From Hyphomicrobiales bacterium (GTDB taxonomy: Bacteria; Pseudomonadota; Alphaproteobacteria; Rhizobiales; Aestuariivirgaceae), in NCBI GenBank assembly GCA_025359265.1, contig JANYHB010000013.1, positions 16,963 through 80,962 on the forward strand: a stretch of DNA of 64,000 bases. Reading direction: 5' to 3'. Positions 55,610 to 64,000 of this stretch are shown here, piece after piece. Below the pieces are notes generated by a model. The model made no database searches. It was given only the letters and a program-made list of their open reading frames with translations, and had not been told where the DNA came from. How positions within the stretch are numbered: position 1 is the first letter of the stretch; every line of letters begins with the position of its first letter. Both the position numbers and the translations under genes were made by a program.

Positions 55610-57424
55610 ATGGTTCAGATGTTGGCATCGCAAGCCGCCGGTTTTCGTCTTGGGCGGATTGTAGCGTTGCTGTTGCTGCCGCTGCTGTGGATCTCTTTCG
55701 TGGTTGTGAATGATGGTTTCCAGCAACTGCGTGGAACGGAAATTACCAGCAATGGCATTGCCTTGATGGACAAGGTTTTCCATTTGATGCTCAACCGATT
55801 AAATAAGGGCGACGACCACCGCGAGGAATTTTCTTTTACGCCAGCAGATGAGCAGCTGGCTGATTCTGCCGGAGTGAGCAAAGAATTCAAGCTGGCGCAA
55901 GTTGCCGTTTCAAAGGCGCAACCCGACCCGCAAGAAATTTTACAGAAATCATTGGCACTGATGAAGTCGATTGGCACCGGGCCAATGGCAAACAGCTTGG
56001 CGGACATGGAAAGCCGGGCCTTGGTCACCGCGGCCAGCACGGTGATGCCCAGCGCTTTGGCCTCATTCGGGGAGATCAGTGAACTGACGGCGGCTTCGCT
56101 GCAAACGCCCGATCGCGCCAACGAAAAATTTCCGGAAATAGTCTCAAATGCGGCCGTTTTGCAGTTCAGCGCCAGACAACTCGACGATCTTGTGGTGCGC
56201 GCGCGCAGCCAAAGTTCAGATACGCAAGCCTATTCGGACTTACTGCGTTTGACATCGACGTTAACTTTCGACTCTGGCTATTTCAAAGTTCTGCTGTTCG
56301 GCCAAGCGGCTGATAGCCACCTGATGATGGGCAATGTGAACAACGCAATTGCGGAAGCCGGCTTCAAGTGGAGCGGTACGCTGAGCAAAGGTTGGGATAA
56401 CGTGAGGTTCAGGCTGAAAAGCTTGAACCAGGCGCACCGTGAAAATGCCAGCGCGCTGGCTTACCGCACACTTGGCTTGGCCGTGCTGGCCGTGCTGTTT
56501 AGTGTCGGCACTTCCATTTCGCTGTTCCGCTCCACCTTGCGCCAACTGGATGAGGTTGAAGCGTCGCGCAAAGCGGCAATTGCCGCGCGGCTTGATGCTG
56601 AGCAAGGGGCCAAGGAATTAAGCCAGGTGAACGACAATTTGGCGCAGATGAACAATGAAATGAATCAAAATCTGAAGTCTTTGCAAGCCGCACAAGATCA
56701 ACTTTTGAAAAAGGGCAGGCTTGAGCAGTTGGGGCAACTCACTGCTACAATTGCCCATGAATTACGCAATCCCTTGGGCGCGGTTCGCACTTCGGCTTTT
56801 TTGTTGGAACGCAAAACGCGCGGCAAGGATTTAGGAATTGAAAGCCAGTTACAACGCATCAACAGCGGCATTACGCGCTGCGACAATACCATAACGCAGC
56901 TGTTGGATTTCTCACGTTCACGCCAGGTTATTGCAAATCAGGATGATTTTGACGCTTGGCTGGAAAAGATAGTTTCCGAAGAAGCGCAAAGACTGCCGGT
57001 TTCAGTTCTGCTGAATTGCAAACTGGGCCTGGCTGGTTTGGCGGTGGCCTTTGACGCAGCGCGCATGCAGCGTGCCGTGGCGAATTTAATTTCCAATGCT
57101 TCCGAGGCGTTGGTTGGCAATGGGGAAGAGGCTGCAAAATATACAACTCTTGATCCCACCATTACCATCACGTCGATGCGTGATGGCGACAGCATTGTGG
57201 TTTTGGTATCCGACAACGGGCCGGGCATTACACCCGAAGATTTACTGCGCATCCGCGAGCCCCTGTTCACCACCAAGAATTTTGGTACTGGTCTGGGCCT
57301 GCCCGCTGTTGAGCAGATTTTAGCGCAGCATGGCGGCAGCTTGGCCGTGACTTCGGCATTGGGTGCTGGTGCGTGCTTCACCATGCGCATCCCTATCGCC
57401 GGGGTTGAGGAACTGGTCGCATGA
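55610..57424 (+). CDS. membrane histidine kinase (HK1 of a two-kinase operon)
   Basis: A 604-residue kinase. A membrane helix (13-33), a long periplasmic part (34-284) without a recognisable named sensor domain, a second helix (285-305), a coiled coil (310-365) and then the kinase core. The H-box is TATIAHELRNPLGAVRTSA with His383; N-box NLISNASEAL; G1 DNGPGI; G2 GTGLGL. The catalytic set is complete. Its stop overlaps the next kinase start (ATGA), so the pair is coupled. The core is closely similar to that of HK2, pointing to duplication. A GC hairpin (55573-55593) lies before its RBS. Confidence 0.9.
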   Translation: MVQMLASQAAGFRLGRIVALLLLPLLWISFVVVNDGFQQLRGTEITSNGIALMDKVFHLMLNRLNKGDDHREEFSFTPADEQLADSAGVSKEFKLAQVAVSKAQPDPQEILQKSLALMKSIGTGPMANSLADMESRALVTAASTVMPSALASFGEISELTAASLQTPDRANEKFPEIVSNAAVLQFSARQLDDLVVRARSQSSDTQAYSDLLRLTSTLTFDSGYFKVLLFGQAADSHLMMGNVNNAIAEAGFKWSGTLSKGWDNVRFRLKSLNQAHRENASALAYRTLGLAVLAVLFSVGTSISLFRSTLRQLDEVEASRKAAIAARLDAEQGAKELSQVNDNLAQMNNEMNQNLKSLQAAQDQLLKKGRLEQLGQLTATIAHELRNPLGAVRTSAFLLERKTRGKDLGIESQLQRINSGITRCDNTITQLLDFSRSRQVIANQDDFDAWLEKIVSEEAQRLPVSVLLNCKLGLAGLAVAFDAARMQRAVANLISNASEALVGNGEEAAKYTTLDPTITITSMRDGDSIVVLVSDNGPGITPEDLLRIREPLFTTKNFGTGLGLPAVEQILAQHGGSLAVTSALGAGACFTMRIPIAGVEELVA

Positions 57425-58941
57425 GCATGGAACAGAACAGCCAGGAGATCTCAGCTGAATTTCTTCTGCGCATGCTGGATGCACTGCCGACACCGATCTT
57501 CGTGAAGGATAAGGCTGCCCGGTTTGTATATTCGAATCGTAAACATAATGAACTCGTTCAGCTGCGCGGGGATGATATTGTCGGCAAAACGGATGCGCAA
57601 ATCTATCCATCCCACATTGCACAGGATTATGTGCGCACTGACAAGCTGGTGCTTGAAACAGGCACAATCTCATCAATTGAGGAAATGGCGCTCGCACGCG
57701 ATGGCACGCAGCAGCCCGTTCTCAATCGTAAAGTGCGTATGCTCGCGCGTGATGGTGAGCCCTATGTGGTGGGAATCAACTTCAGTTTGTCTGAGGTCAA
57801 AAAGCGCGAAGATCAATATCTTGCCTTGGCTGAAACCGTTCCCGTTGGGGTTTTGCAGATTGAAGAAAATGGCTCCGTCAGTTTCAGCAATCCAATCACC
57901 AGTACATATTTCGTCAAAGCCGAGCAGGGCCTAACCATCTCACAAGTTTCTGCGGCCTTGGGCAACCCCAAGGGCTTTCCAGGGGATGCAACCCGCTTCG
58001 AATGCAGCCTTCGTGATTTGGCGGGCGAACAACACTATGTTTTGGTGATCAGTTCCGGGTGGTTGAAGCTAGGCAAGAATTCCAGCCGTTCCTCCATTGT
58101 AAGCATCGTTGATATTTCAGAAAACGCCGAACTGAAGCGCATCAATGAAGAAATTTTGCGCCTCAACCGCGAACTTGCCACCAGCATGCAAAAACTGAAA
58201 GACGCACAAGATGCCCTGGTTAAAAAAGGGCGGCTTGAGCAAATGGGGCAACTGACAGCCACGATAGCCCACGAGTTGCGCAACCCTCTTGGTGCAGTTC
58301 GAACCTCGGTGTTTTTGGTAGAGCGTAAAATAAAGGGCAAAAATCTGGGCTTGGAGCCGCAGTTGCAACGCATCAACAACGGTGTTTCACGTTGCGATGC
58401 CATCATCACGCAGCTTTTGGATTTTTCGCGCACCAAACAGCTTGAATGCAAATCCGAAGATCTTGATCAATGGCTGGCTAAATTGTGTGAGGAAGAGGCT
58501 AAGCGATTGGCGGGATGTATTAACCTGTCGTGTTACCTCGGGCTTGATGGTGCCCACATTCCGTTTGATCCCAGCCGGTTGCAGCGCGCCATTGCCAATC
58601 TTATTTCCAATGCGTCGGAAGCCATGGTGGGAAATGGTGATCTGCCGCTTCCCAGCCAGCGCGAAGAACCCTGTATTCGTTTGACCACGCGCCTGATGGG
58701 GCGCCATGCTGAAATTGAAGTTGCCGACAATGGCCCAGGAATAGAAGAAGGTGTAATTGAGAAAATTCGCGAACCACTGTTCACCACCAAAAGCTTTGGC
58801 ACGGGCCTCGGCGTGCCGGCTGTAGAGCAAATCGCCGCGCAACACGGTGGAACCCTGGTCATCAAATCACAGCCCGGCAGAGGTGCAAGTTTTGTTATTC
58901 GCCTGCCGCTTGATCAGCAAGTTAACGTGGACGCCGCCTGA
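57421..58941 (+). CDS. cytosolic PAS histidine kinase (HK2 of a two-kinase operon)
   Basis: A 506-residue kinase without membrane helices. Two PAS domains (about 17-125 with ALPTPIFVKD, and 132-235 with TVPVGVLQIE) precede a coiled coil (236-270) and the kinase core with His284 in IAHELRNPLGAVRTSVFL, N-box NLISNASEAM, DNGPGI and GTGLGV. The same H-box, spacing and QLLDFSR are seen as in HK1. PAS ligands are not readable. It overlaps HK1 by four bases and is 45 bases before the receiver gene. Confidence 0.9.
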   Translation: MSMEQNSQEISAEFLLRMLDALPTPIFVKDKAARFVYSNRKHNELVQLRGDDIVGKTDAQIYPSHIAQDYVRTDKLVLETGTISSIEEMALARDGTQQPVLNRKVRMLARDGEPYVVGINFSLSEVKKREDQYLALAETVPVGVLQIEENGSVSFSNPITSTYFVKAEQGLTISQVSAALGNPKGFPGDATRFECSLRDLAGEQHYVLVISSGWLKLGKNSSRSSIVSIVDISENAELKRINEEILRLNRELATSMQKLKDAQDALVKKGRLEQMGQLTATIAHELRNPLGAVRTSVFLVERKIKGKNLGLEPQLQRINNGVSRCDAIITQLLDFSRTKQLECKSEDLDQWLAKLCEEEAKRLAGCINLSCYLGLDGAHIPFDPSRLQRAIANLISNASEAMVGNGDLPLPSQREEPCIRLTTRLMGRHAEIEVADNGPGIEEGVIEKIREPLFTTKSFGTGLGVPAVEQIAAQHGGTLVIKSQPGRGASFVIRLPLDQQVNVDAA

Positions 58942-58986
58942 CATAGGCAAACGCAAAGTATTTAGAAACACATTGAGGAATAAAAA

Positions 58987-59349
58987 ATGAAGCAGTTGAA
59001 CATACTTGTTGTTGATGATGATGCTGAAAACGCCGAGTCTATCGCCGAACTATTTTCGGCTGATAATCACCGCGTTATCATTGCCTATAACGGCCAAGAA
59101 GCGATTGACGCTTATGCGGCATTTGAGTTTGACGTTGGCTTTTTTGATGTGATGATGCCGGTCAAGAATGGTGTTGAAAGCTTTTTGGAAATCAGAAAGT
59201 TCAATCCCACGGCAAAAGTTTATTTCATGACGGGATATTCCGACGGTCAACTGCTGGATGAAGCGCGCGCGGGTGGCGCGCTGGGGGTGTTTTCCAAACC
59301 CACCGATCCTGAGCGATTGCTCGACATAGTGGATCACGAAGCGGCATAG
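58987..59349 (+). CDS. single-domain response regulator
   Basis: A 120-residue receiver without an output domain. Acidic pair DDD (10-12), phosphoacceptor Asp54 (GFFDVMMP), Thr82 (MTGYSD) and Lys104 (FSKPTD) are all present. It follows the two kinases and is their probable partner; with no DNA-binding or enzymatic part it may act by protein contact (like DivK) or as a phosphate sink. The RBS (GAGGAATAAAAA) is close. Confidence 0.93.
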   Translation: MKQLNILVVDDDAENAESIAELFSADNHRVIIAYNGQEAIDAYAAFEFDVGFFDVMMPVKNGVESFLEIRKFNPTAKVYFMTGYSDGQLLDEARAGGALGVFSKPTDPERLLDIVDHEAA

Positions 59350-59373
59350 CAGCGCTTCCGGGCACCCGCTTTG

Positions 59374-60585
59374 TCAAGCCATCGCCAAGTGCAGGTTTTT
59401 ATCCACCGCTTCGATAAAGCCCTCAGTTGTCAGCCACTTTTGATCAGGACCCACCAGAACAGCCAAGTCTTTCGTCATCTTGCCCTGTTCAATCGTCTGT
59501 ACACAGACATTTTCAAGCGTTTGCGCAAATGTGGCCAATTTGGCATTGTCGTCCAGCTTGGCGCGGTGCTTTAATCCACCTGTCCAAGCAAAAATTGATG
59601 CGGTGGAGTTGGTGGAAGTGGGTTTGCCCTGCTGGTGCAAACGGTAATGGCGTGTCACCGTGCCGTGCGCCGCTTCGGCCTCAACAGTTTTGCCATCGGG
59701 TGTGAGCAACACAGAAGTCATCAAGCCCAATGAACCATAACCCTGGGCAACCAAGTCTGACTGCACGTCACCATCATAATTTTTGCAAGCCCAGATATAA
59801 CCGCCCGTCCATTTCATCGCTGAGGCCACCATGTCATCAATCAGGCGATGCTCATAGGTTATGCCTGCGTTTGCGTAATCGGCTTTGAACTCGGTATCAA
59901 AGACAGCTTGGAAAATATCTTTGAAGCGGCCGTCATAGATTTTCAAAATGGTATTTTTTGAAGAGAAGTAAACCGGCAGTTTGCGTTGCAACCCATAATT
60001 CAGCGAAGCTCTGGCAAACTCGGTGATTGAATCCTCCAAATTATACATCGCCAAAGCGATGCCCGCACTGGGGGCTTTGAACACTTCCTTTTCAATCACC
60101 TGGCCATCGTCGCCCACAAATTTCATCGTCAGCGTGCCCTTTCCGGGGAAAGTGAAATCAGTGGCGCGGTATTGATCGCCATAAGCGTGTCGGCCAATGA
60201 TGATGGGCTTGGTCCACCCCGGCACGAGGCGCGGCACGTTTTCACAAATGATTGGCTCACGAAAAATTACACCACCTAAAATGTTGCGGATGGTGCCGTT
60301 GGGTGATTTCCACATCTGCTTCAGGCCAAACTCTTTTACGCGGGCCGCATCGGGCGTGATGGTGGCGCATTTCACGCCCACGCCATATTGTTTGATGGCA
60401 TGAGCGGCATCAACAGTGACTTTGTCGTCCGTGGCATCGCGGTGTTCCATGCCAAGATCATAATATTTCAAATCGATATCCAGATAAGGCAGAATCAGTT
60501 TCTGCTTGATCAAATCCCAGATAATGCGCGTCATCTCATCGCCATCGAGTTCAACAACCGGATTTACGACTTTGATCTTATCCAT
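59374..60585 (-). CDS. icd: NADP-dependent isocitrate dehydrogenase
   Basis: A 403-residue homodimeric, eukaryote-like enzyme that oxidises isocitrate to 2-oxoglutarate, making NADPH. It starts [20 protein letters not shown]; the isocitrate-binding region is [13 protein letters not shown], and [19 protein letters not shown] is in the NADP site. Length and motifs fit TIGR00127-type. It converges on the receiver gene with 24 bases between. A core TCA gene. Confidence 0.96.
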   Translation of the reverse strand: MDKIKVVNPVVELDGDEMTRIIWDLIKQKLILPYLDIDLKYYDLGMEHRDATDDKVTVDAAHAIKQYGVGVKCATITPDAARVKEFGLKQMWKSPNGTIRNILGGVIFREPIICENVPRLVPGWTKPIIIGRHAYGDQYRATDFTFPGKGTLTMKFVGDDGQVIEKEVFKAPSAGIALAMYNLEDSITEFARASLNYGLQRKLPVYFSSKNTILKIYDGRFKDIFQAVFDTEFKADYANAGITYEHRLIDDMVASAMKWTGGYIWACKNYDGDVQSDLVAQGYGSLGLMTSVLLTPDGKTVEAEAAHGTVTRHYRLHQQGKPTSTNSTASIFAWTGGLKHRAKLDDNAKLATFAQTLENVCVQTIEQGKMTKDLAVLVGPDQKWLTTEGFIEAVDKNLHLAMA

Positions 60586-60813
60586 ATAATTTGCCTCTCA
60601 TCACTTTTGCGAGCGCTATAGCAGGGCGGATGGGTGGCTGCAAATATCCAGTTTTAATGCAAATTTTTTTTGGTGTCTGAGAAAAGTGAGCAGCCTCATT
60701 TGGCAAGTTGAGCGGGGGTTCCGGGCCTATGAAAACACGCTGGCACGCTTGGCCCTCCGCCCTAAATTTTTGTTGGCTTTGACACCGCGCCACACCCGTG
60801 GCAGGGCAGCGCG

Positions 60814-62043
60814 ATGACGGCAGACTCATCCATCACCAATGCGCTCACATCCAGCGCCTTTCAACGGTTTTTTGCCAGCCGCATTGCCTATCATTTCGCC
60901 ATGCAGATTATGACAACGGCGGTGGGCTGGCAGGTTTGGGCGGTAACGCACAAGGCCAGTTACCTGGCTTGGATTGGGCTTGCGGTATTTTTGCCCGTCT
61001 TGCTTTTGGTGGTGCCAGCCGGCCTGGCGGCGGATCGCTATGACCGCAAACTCATTTTGGGCGCCTGTATGGCGCTGGAGGCGGTGGCGGCCATTGGTTT
61101 GCTGACATTTTCCATCTTGGGCGCTGAAGCCATATGGATGGTTTACTTTTGCTTGGTGTTGATTGGCGTGGCCTCGGCATTTGGTAATCCTGCCTCTCAA
61201 TCCTTGTTGCCCAATATGCTTACGCCGCAACAGTTGGCGCATGGCGTTTCACTTAACACAATGACTTGGCAATCAGCTTCAGTGGTGGGGCCAGCCTTGG
61301 GCGGCGTGCTTTTGCTTTTCGGCTCGGTCACCACTTATGGCATCGCTTTGGCCCTGATGGCGGCGGCAACCACTTTGGTCTTTGCCATGGGCCAGGTAAA
61401 ACAAACCCATCATGAAAACCCTGATACAGGTTTGGGCGCGGTAATGGCGGGGTTCAAGTTTGTGCTGAGCGAACCCATCGTTTTAGGTGCCATCTCGTTG
61501 GATATGTTTGCCGTTTTACTGGGCGGAGCGGTGGCCCTGATGCCGATTTATGCTTCCGACATTCTGCACCTTGGTTCGGTGGGCAATGGCCTGTTGCGCG
61601 CCGCGCCCGGAATTGGGGCCATTGGCGTGGGGCTGTGGTTGGCCAAATTTGGCATTAAAGAGCGCGCTGGATGGTGGATGTTCATCGCTATTGCGTTGAC
61701 GGGTGCCGCAATCACGGTGTTTGGTTTTTCAACCACGGCATGGCTGTCGATCTTGATGTTGGTGCTTTACGGTGCCTTTGACATGATCAGCGTCTATGTG
61801 CGTGAAATTCTCATGCAGCTATGGATTCCTGATCACGTGCGCGGCCGCGTGAATGCCGTCAACAACGTGTTCATCGGGGCATCAAACCAACTGGGTGAAG
61901 CGCGGGCCGGGTTTGTGGCGGCACTGATTGGTGCCGTTCCAGCGGTGGTGATTGGGGGAGTGGGAACCGTGGCAGTTGCGGCGCTTTGGTCTTTGATGTT
62001 TCCCAAACTGCGCAATGCGCGGAGCTTGTCGAGTAAAGAATGA
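60814..62043 (+). CDS. MFS transporter (EntS/MFS_3-like)
   Basis: A 409-residue, about 12-helix permease. FQRFFASRIAYHFAMQIMTT and ADRYDRKLILGA (motif A) are of the type found in the enterobactin exporter-like MFS_3 family, and LGEARAGFVAALIGAVPAVV near the end supports it. Substrate unknown. It lies beside the FTR1 iron genes, tail to tail with no gap, so siderophore-related export is conceivable but unproved. Confidence 0.85.
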   Translation: MTADSSITNALTSSAFQRFFASRIAYHFAMQIMTTAVGWQVWAVTHKASYLAWIGLAVFLPVLLLVVPAGLAADRYDRKLILGACMALEAVAAIGLLTFSILGAEAIWMVYFCLVLIGVASAFGNPASQSLLPNMLTPQQLAHGVSLNTMTWQSASVVGPALGGVLLLFGSVTTYGIALALMAAATTLVFAMGQVKQTHHENPDTGLGAVMAGFKFVLSEPIVLGAISLDMFAVLLGGAVALMPIYASDILHLGSVGNGLLRAAPGIGAIGVGLWLAKFGIKERAGWWMFIAIALTGAAITVFGFSTTAWLSILMLVLYGAFDMISVYVREILMQLWIPDHVRGRVNAVNNVFIGASNQLGEARAGFVAALIGAVPAVVIGGVGTVAVAALWSLMFPKLRNARSLSSKE

Positions 62044-62871
62044 TCAGGCTGTGACAGTTTTGGGTTTAAATTTGGGCTTGGCCAAATAGTTTGCGAGAAT
62101 GAATGCCACCAGCGTGGCGACAAAGGCGGCCAGCATCAATTGTGTAGGCCTGTCGCTATATCCCATCAGCGCCTTGAGCAAGGTTCCCGCCAAGCCCTTA
62201 TCTGGCAAAGCCGAAGACCAATCCCAAACTTCAGCACTCAATATCTCAACAGCGTCGGCGGCTTGCAGGAAATGCGCAGCCTGAGCCGCCATGCCGGCAG
62301 CCAGTACCGCGATCAGCGCGGTGGTAACCGAAAACACCCAACGCATGGGGATGCGCACGATACCTTTGTAGGTGACGTAAGATACAGCGCCTCCCAGCAC
62401 GATGCCCATCAGACCGCCTGAAAGTGATTGCAGGGCAGTGGCGCCGCTGCTGGCTGCTGCCCCATAGAGGAACAAAACAACCTCTGCACCCTCGCGCAGA
62501 ACTGAAGTTGCGATGACAACTGCAACAGCAATCATGGGCTTTGAGCCACTGGCGGCTTGCTGGCCAAGGGCCTTAAAATCATGTGCCATCTGGCGGCCTT
62601 TGCGCGCCATCCACAAAGTATGCCAAGCCAGCATAAAAACGGCGAGAATGAGGATCGCGGCATTCAACATTTCTTGGCCGTAACCGCCAAAAAGGTTGGC
62701 CAGCCCGCCAGCGAAGGTGGCCACGATGATTGAGCCCAGAACACCGGCAAGAACGCCGCCCCAGATGTAGGTCAAGGCCCTTGGTGCATGGCCCAACGCA
62801 GCGGCCACAATGCCGATGGCAAGGCCCGCCTCAAAAACTTCGCGAAAAACGATGATAAGCGTTGCGAGCAT
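62044..62871 (-). CDS. FTR1 family high-affinity iron permease
   Basis: A 275-residue seven-helix permease. Both iron-coordinating RExxE motifs are present: REVFE (10-14) and REGAE (126-130). It starts ATG 62871 immediately after the stop of the cupredoxin gene (TAGATG), so the two are one operon. FTR1 proteins usually work with a multicopper oxidase or a cupredoxin (as in EfeUOB, FetMP); here only the cupredoxin is adjacent. Confidence 0.93.
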   Translation of the reverse strand: MLATLIIVFREVFEAGLAIGIVAAALGHAPRALTYIWGGVLAGVLGSIIVATFAGGLANLFGGYGQEMLNAAILILAVFMLAWHTLWMARKGRQMAHDFKALGQQAASGSKPMIAVAVVIATSVLREGAEVVLFLYGAAASSGATALQSLSGGLMGIVLGGAVSYVTYKGIVRIPMRWVFSVTTALIAVLAAGMAAQAAHFLQAADAVEILSAEVWDWSSALPDKGLAGTLLKALMGYSDRPTQLMLAAFVATLVAFILANYLAKPKFKPKTVTA

Positions 62872-63195
62872 CTATTTTATTACGATCTGTCCTTTGGCCA
62901 CATCTTCTTGTGGCTCATTCACACAATCATATGTGCCGGGCTTCGGGTTTAACACACGAACCAGAATCGTGCCACCGGCCACCACGGATTTTTCAATCTT
63001 GAGACCCTTGCATTCCAATTCAGCCTGGGCGGCGTTCGTGTTAATAAACTTCAAAGTGAAGGTGCTTTTGGCTTCGACAGTGAGGACCGGGGGTTCAAAG
63101 TTGGTGCCCTTTAACGTCCATTCCACTGGCATATCATCAGCCAGGGCCAGATTTGAAAAAGTAAGAGATAAAATGACCTGAATTAGCAACTTCAT
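62872..63195 (-). CDS. exported cupredoxin-like protein of an iron-uptake operon
   Basis: A 107-residue periplasmic protein with a signal peptide (cleaved after LALA, about residue 19). The core pattern (PPVLTVEAKSTFTLKFINTN, VAGGTILVRV) is that of the Cupredoxin_1 proteins found with FTR1. Those usually have a His-containing metal site near the C terminus (FxxxHxxTAxG); here the segment reads CVNEPQEDVAKG, without His. Two Cys, 62 and 91, remain. ATG 63195 is used; a GTG precedes it by one codon. Confidence 0.8.
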   Translation of the reverse strand: MKLLIQVILSLTFSNLALADDMPVEWTLKGTNFEPPVLTVEAKSTFTLKFINTNAAQAELECKGLKIEKSVVAGGTILVRVLNPKPGTYDCVNEPQEDVAKGQIVIK

Positions 63196-63211
63196 CACAG
63201 AGATCCTAATT

Positions 63212-63228
63212 CCGACTAAATTAGTCGG
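63212..63228. promoter_or_regulatory. 17-bp palindrome, candidate operator of the iron operon
   Basis: CCGACTAAATTAGTCGG is a perfect palindrome around a central A, 17 bases upstream of the cupredoxin start. Its position and symmetry fit a repressor site, perhaps for an Rrf2-type (IscR/RirA) or Fur-family regulator. The regulator is inferred. Confidence 0.55.
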
Positions 63229-63337
63229 GTTATTGAGGGTGAATAAATTGGAAATGCGACGCCGTCAAGCGCGAAACTGAAATTGCGGCTTTGCGGCGCA
63301 GGGGCTTCTTGTTATGCGAGGCAAACAGGTTGGAAAA

Positions 63338-64000
63338 ATGGCCGGCACAGACAAAAGGCAAGCGCGTTATGAGGGCCCCGCACCCACGGTGGTGTTGGTG
63401 AACCCGCAGCTGGGCGAAAACATTGGCATGGCGGCGCGGGCCATGGCCAATTTCGGGTTGATGGATTTGATTCTGGTCGATCCACGCGAAGGCTGGGACA
63501 GGCCCAAGGCTGAAGCTGCGGCTTCGGGGGCCATTGAAACGGTGAAGTCCGCAAAGATAGTGCCAGTTTTGGTCGCGGCGTTGCAGCCCTTCAACTATGT
63601 TTATGCCACAACGGCGCGGCCACGCGGCATGACGAAAGACGTGATGACGCCAGAACAAGCGGGTGCTGATATGCAGACGCGCATCAATCGCGGCGAGAAA
63701 ATCGCCATCCTGTTTGGCCGCGAGAGGATTGGTTTAACCAATGACGAAGTATCCTTGGCCGACATGATCATCACTGCGCCCGTTAATCCGGCATATGCCT
63801 CGCTCAACATTGCGCAAGCGGTTTTGTTGGTGGGCTATGAATGGTTCAAACCCATGGCGACCAGTTTGGGCATGGCGACAAGTGAGTTGCCCGCGATCGT
63901 CAATTCTGGCTTGCAAATGCCAGGCACACAGCCCGCAACGAAAGAGCAGCTATTCGGCTTTTTTGACCACCTTGAAAATGCCTTGGAAGCGGCGGGTTTT
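63338..64000 (+). CDS. TrmJ-like tRNA methyltransferase, 5' part only
   Basis: Open to the right edge and so absent from the ORF track. The protein begins MAGTDKRQARYEGPAPTVVL and continues with VNPQLGENIGMAARAMANFG (SPOUT motif 1), ILFGRERIGLTNDEV (motif 2) and NPAYASLNIAQAVLLVGYEW (motif 3). These fit TrmJ, which 2'-O-methylates position 32 of tRNAs. The first 221 codons are seen; an alternative start is ATG 63314. Divergent from the cupredoxin. Confidence 0.88.
   Translation, partial: MAGTDKRQARYEGPAPTVVLVNPQLGENIGMAARAMANFGLMDLILVDPREGWDRPKAEAAASGAIETVKSAKIVPVLVAALQPFNYVYATTARPRGMTKDVMTPEQAGADMQTRINRGEKIAILFGRERIGLTNDEVSLADMIITAPVNPAYASLNIAQAVLLVGYEWFKPMATSLGMATSELPAIVNSGLQMPGTQPATKEQLFGFFDHLENALEAAGF

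Noticed and set aside
1-64000. CRISPR arrays, tRNA, rRNA, insertion sequences or prophage genes
   Set aside because: None was found on reading both strands; short repeats seen are explained by the protein repeats or the palindromes listed.

Overview
The window is chromosomal DNA from an alphaproteobacterium, most likely of the order Hyphomicrobiales (Rhizobiales). The strongest marker is a circularly permuted, two-piece tmRNA gene on the minus strand whose tag reads ANDNYAPVALAA. Also typical are an alphaproteobacterial SspB, a CckA hybrid kinase, a GAAC-N7-GAAC SOS box before recA, a fumC/DUF4169/RHH_4 cluster and the order cckA-recA-alaS-icd. The genus cannot be named from the sequence alone.

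Layout. 1-9.1 kb: end of an L,D-transpeptidase, tam, an extensin-like protein, an ABC exporter, an MFS pump, a secreted MsrB with a clear terminator, a DUF2934 protein and UvrD/PcrA. 9.1-13.9 kb: an accessory PD-(D/E)XK nuclease behind a decayed stretch, a small conserved protein, a thioesterase, a glycolate/D-lactate oxidase-type flavoprotein and a sulfotransferase. 14-19.4 kb: AsmA, then RHH_4/DUF4169/fumC. 19.5-22 kb: an accessory island, all on the minus strand, with a large unknown protein, a broken YoeB toxin remnant, an orphan HigA and an intact HicBA pair. 22.3-33.8 kb: a molybdopterin oxidoreductase, a DHA2 pump, ndk-VUT, a DUF1902 protein with a broken HicA partner, a TMEM175-like channel, an EamA transporter coupled to a GcvT-type flavoprotein, and a SpoU methyltransferase. 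33.9-41.9 kb: a 1189-residue exported repeat protein, a PHP hydrolase, Kup, MepA and SspB. 41.9-46.7 kb: tmRNA, DUF2853, then an overlapping run thyA-CPBP protease-folA-DUF2065-degP. 46.8-60.6 kb: FliO-like, cckA, a VOC pseudogene, recA, a frameshifted secreted protein, alaS, a three-gene two-kinase/one-receiver signalling operon, and icd. 60.8-64 kb: an MFS pump, an FTR1/cupredoxin iron-uptake pair and the start of a TrmJ methyltransferase that runs off the window.

Five genes or gene remnants carry clear disruptions in otherwise recognisable coding sequence (yoeB, a hicA, a VOC gene, a secreted protein, and possibly the 3' end of the repeat protein). They cluster in toxin and accessory loci, which fits genuine decay, but assembly errors cannot be excluded from the sequence. 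The items most worth following up are the two-kinase/one-receiver operon, the toxin-antitoxin island with its unrecognised 521-residue protein, the repeat protein, and the FTR1 partner cupredoxin that lacks the usual metal-ligand pattern. I did not find CRISPR arrays, rRNA, tRNA, insertion sequences or prophage genes.
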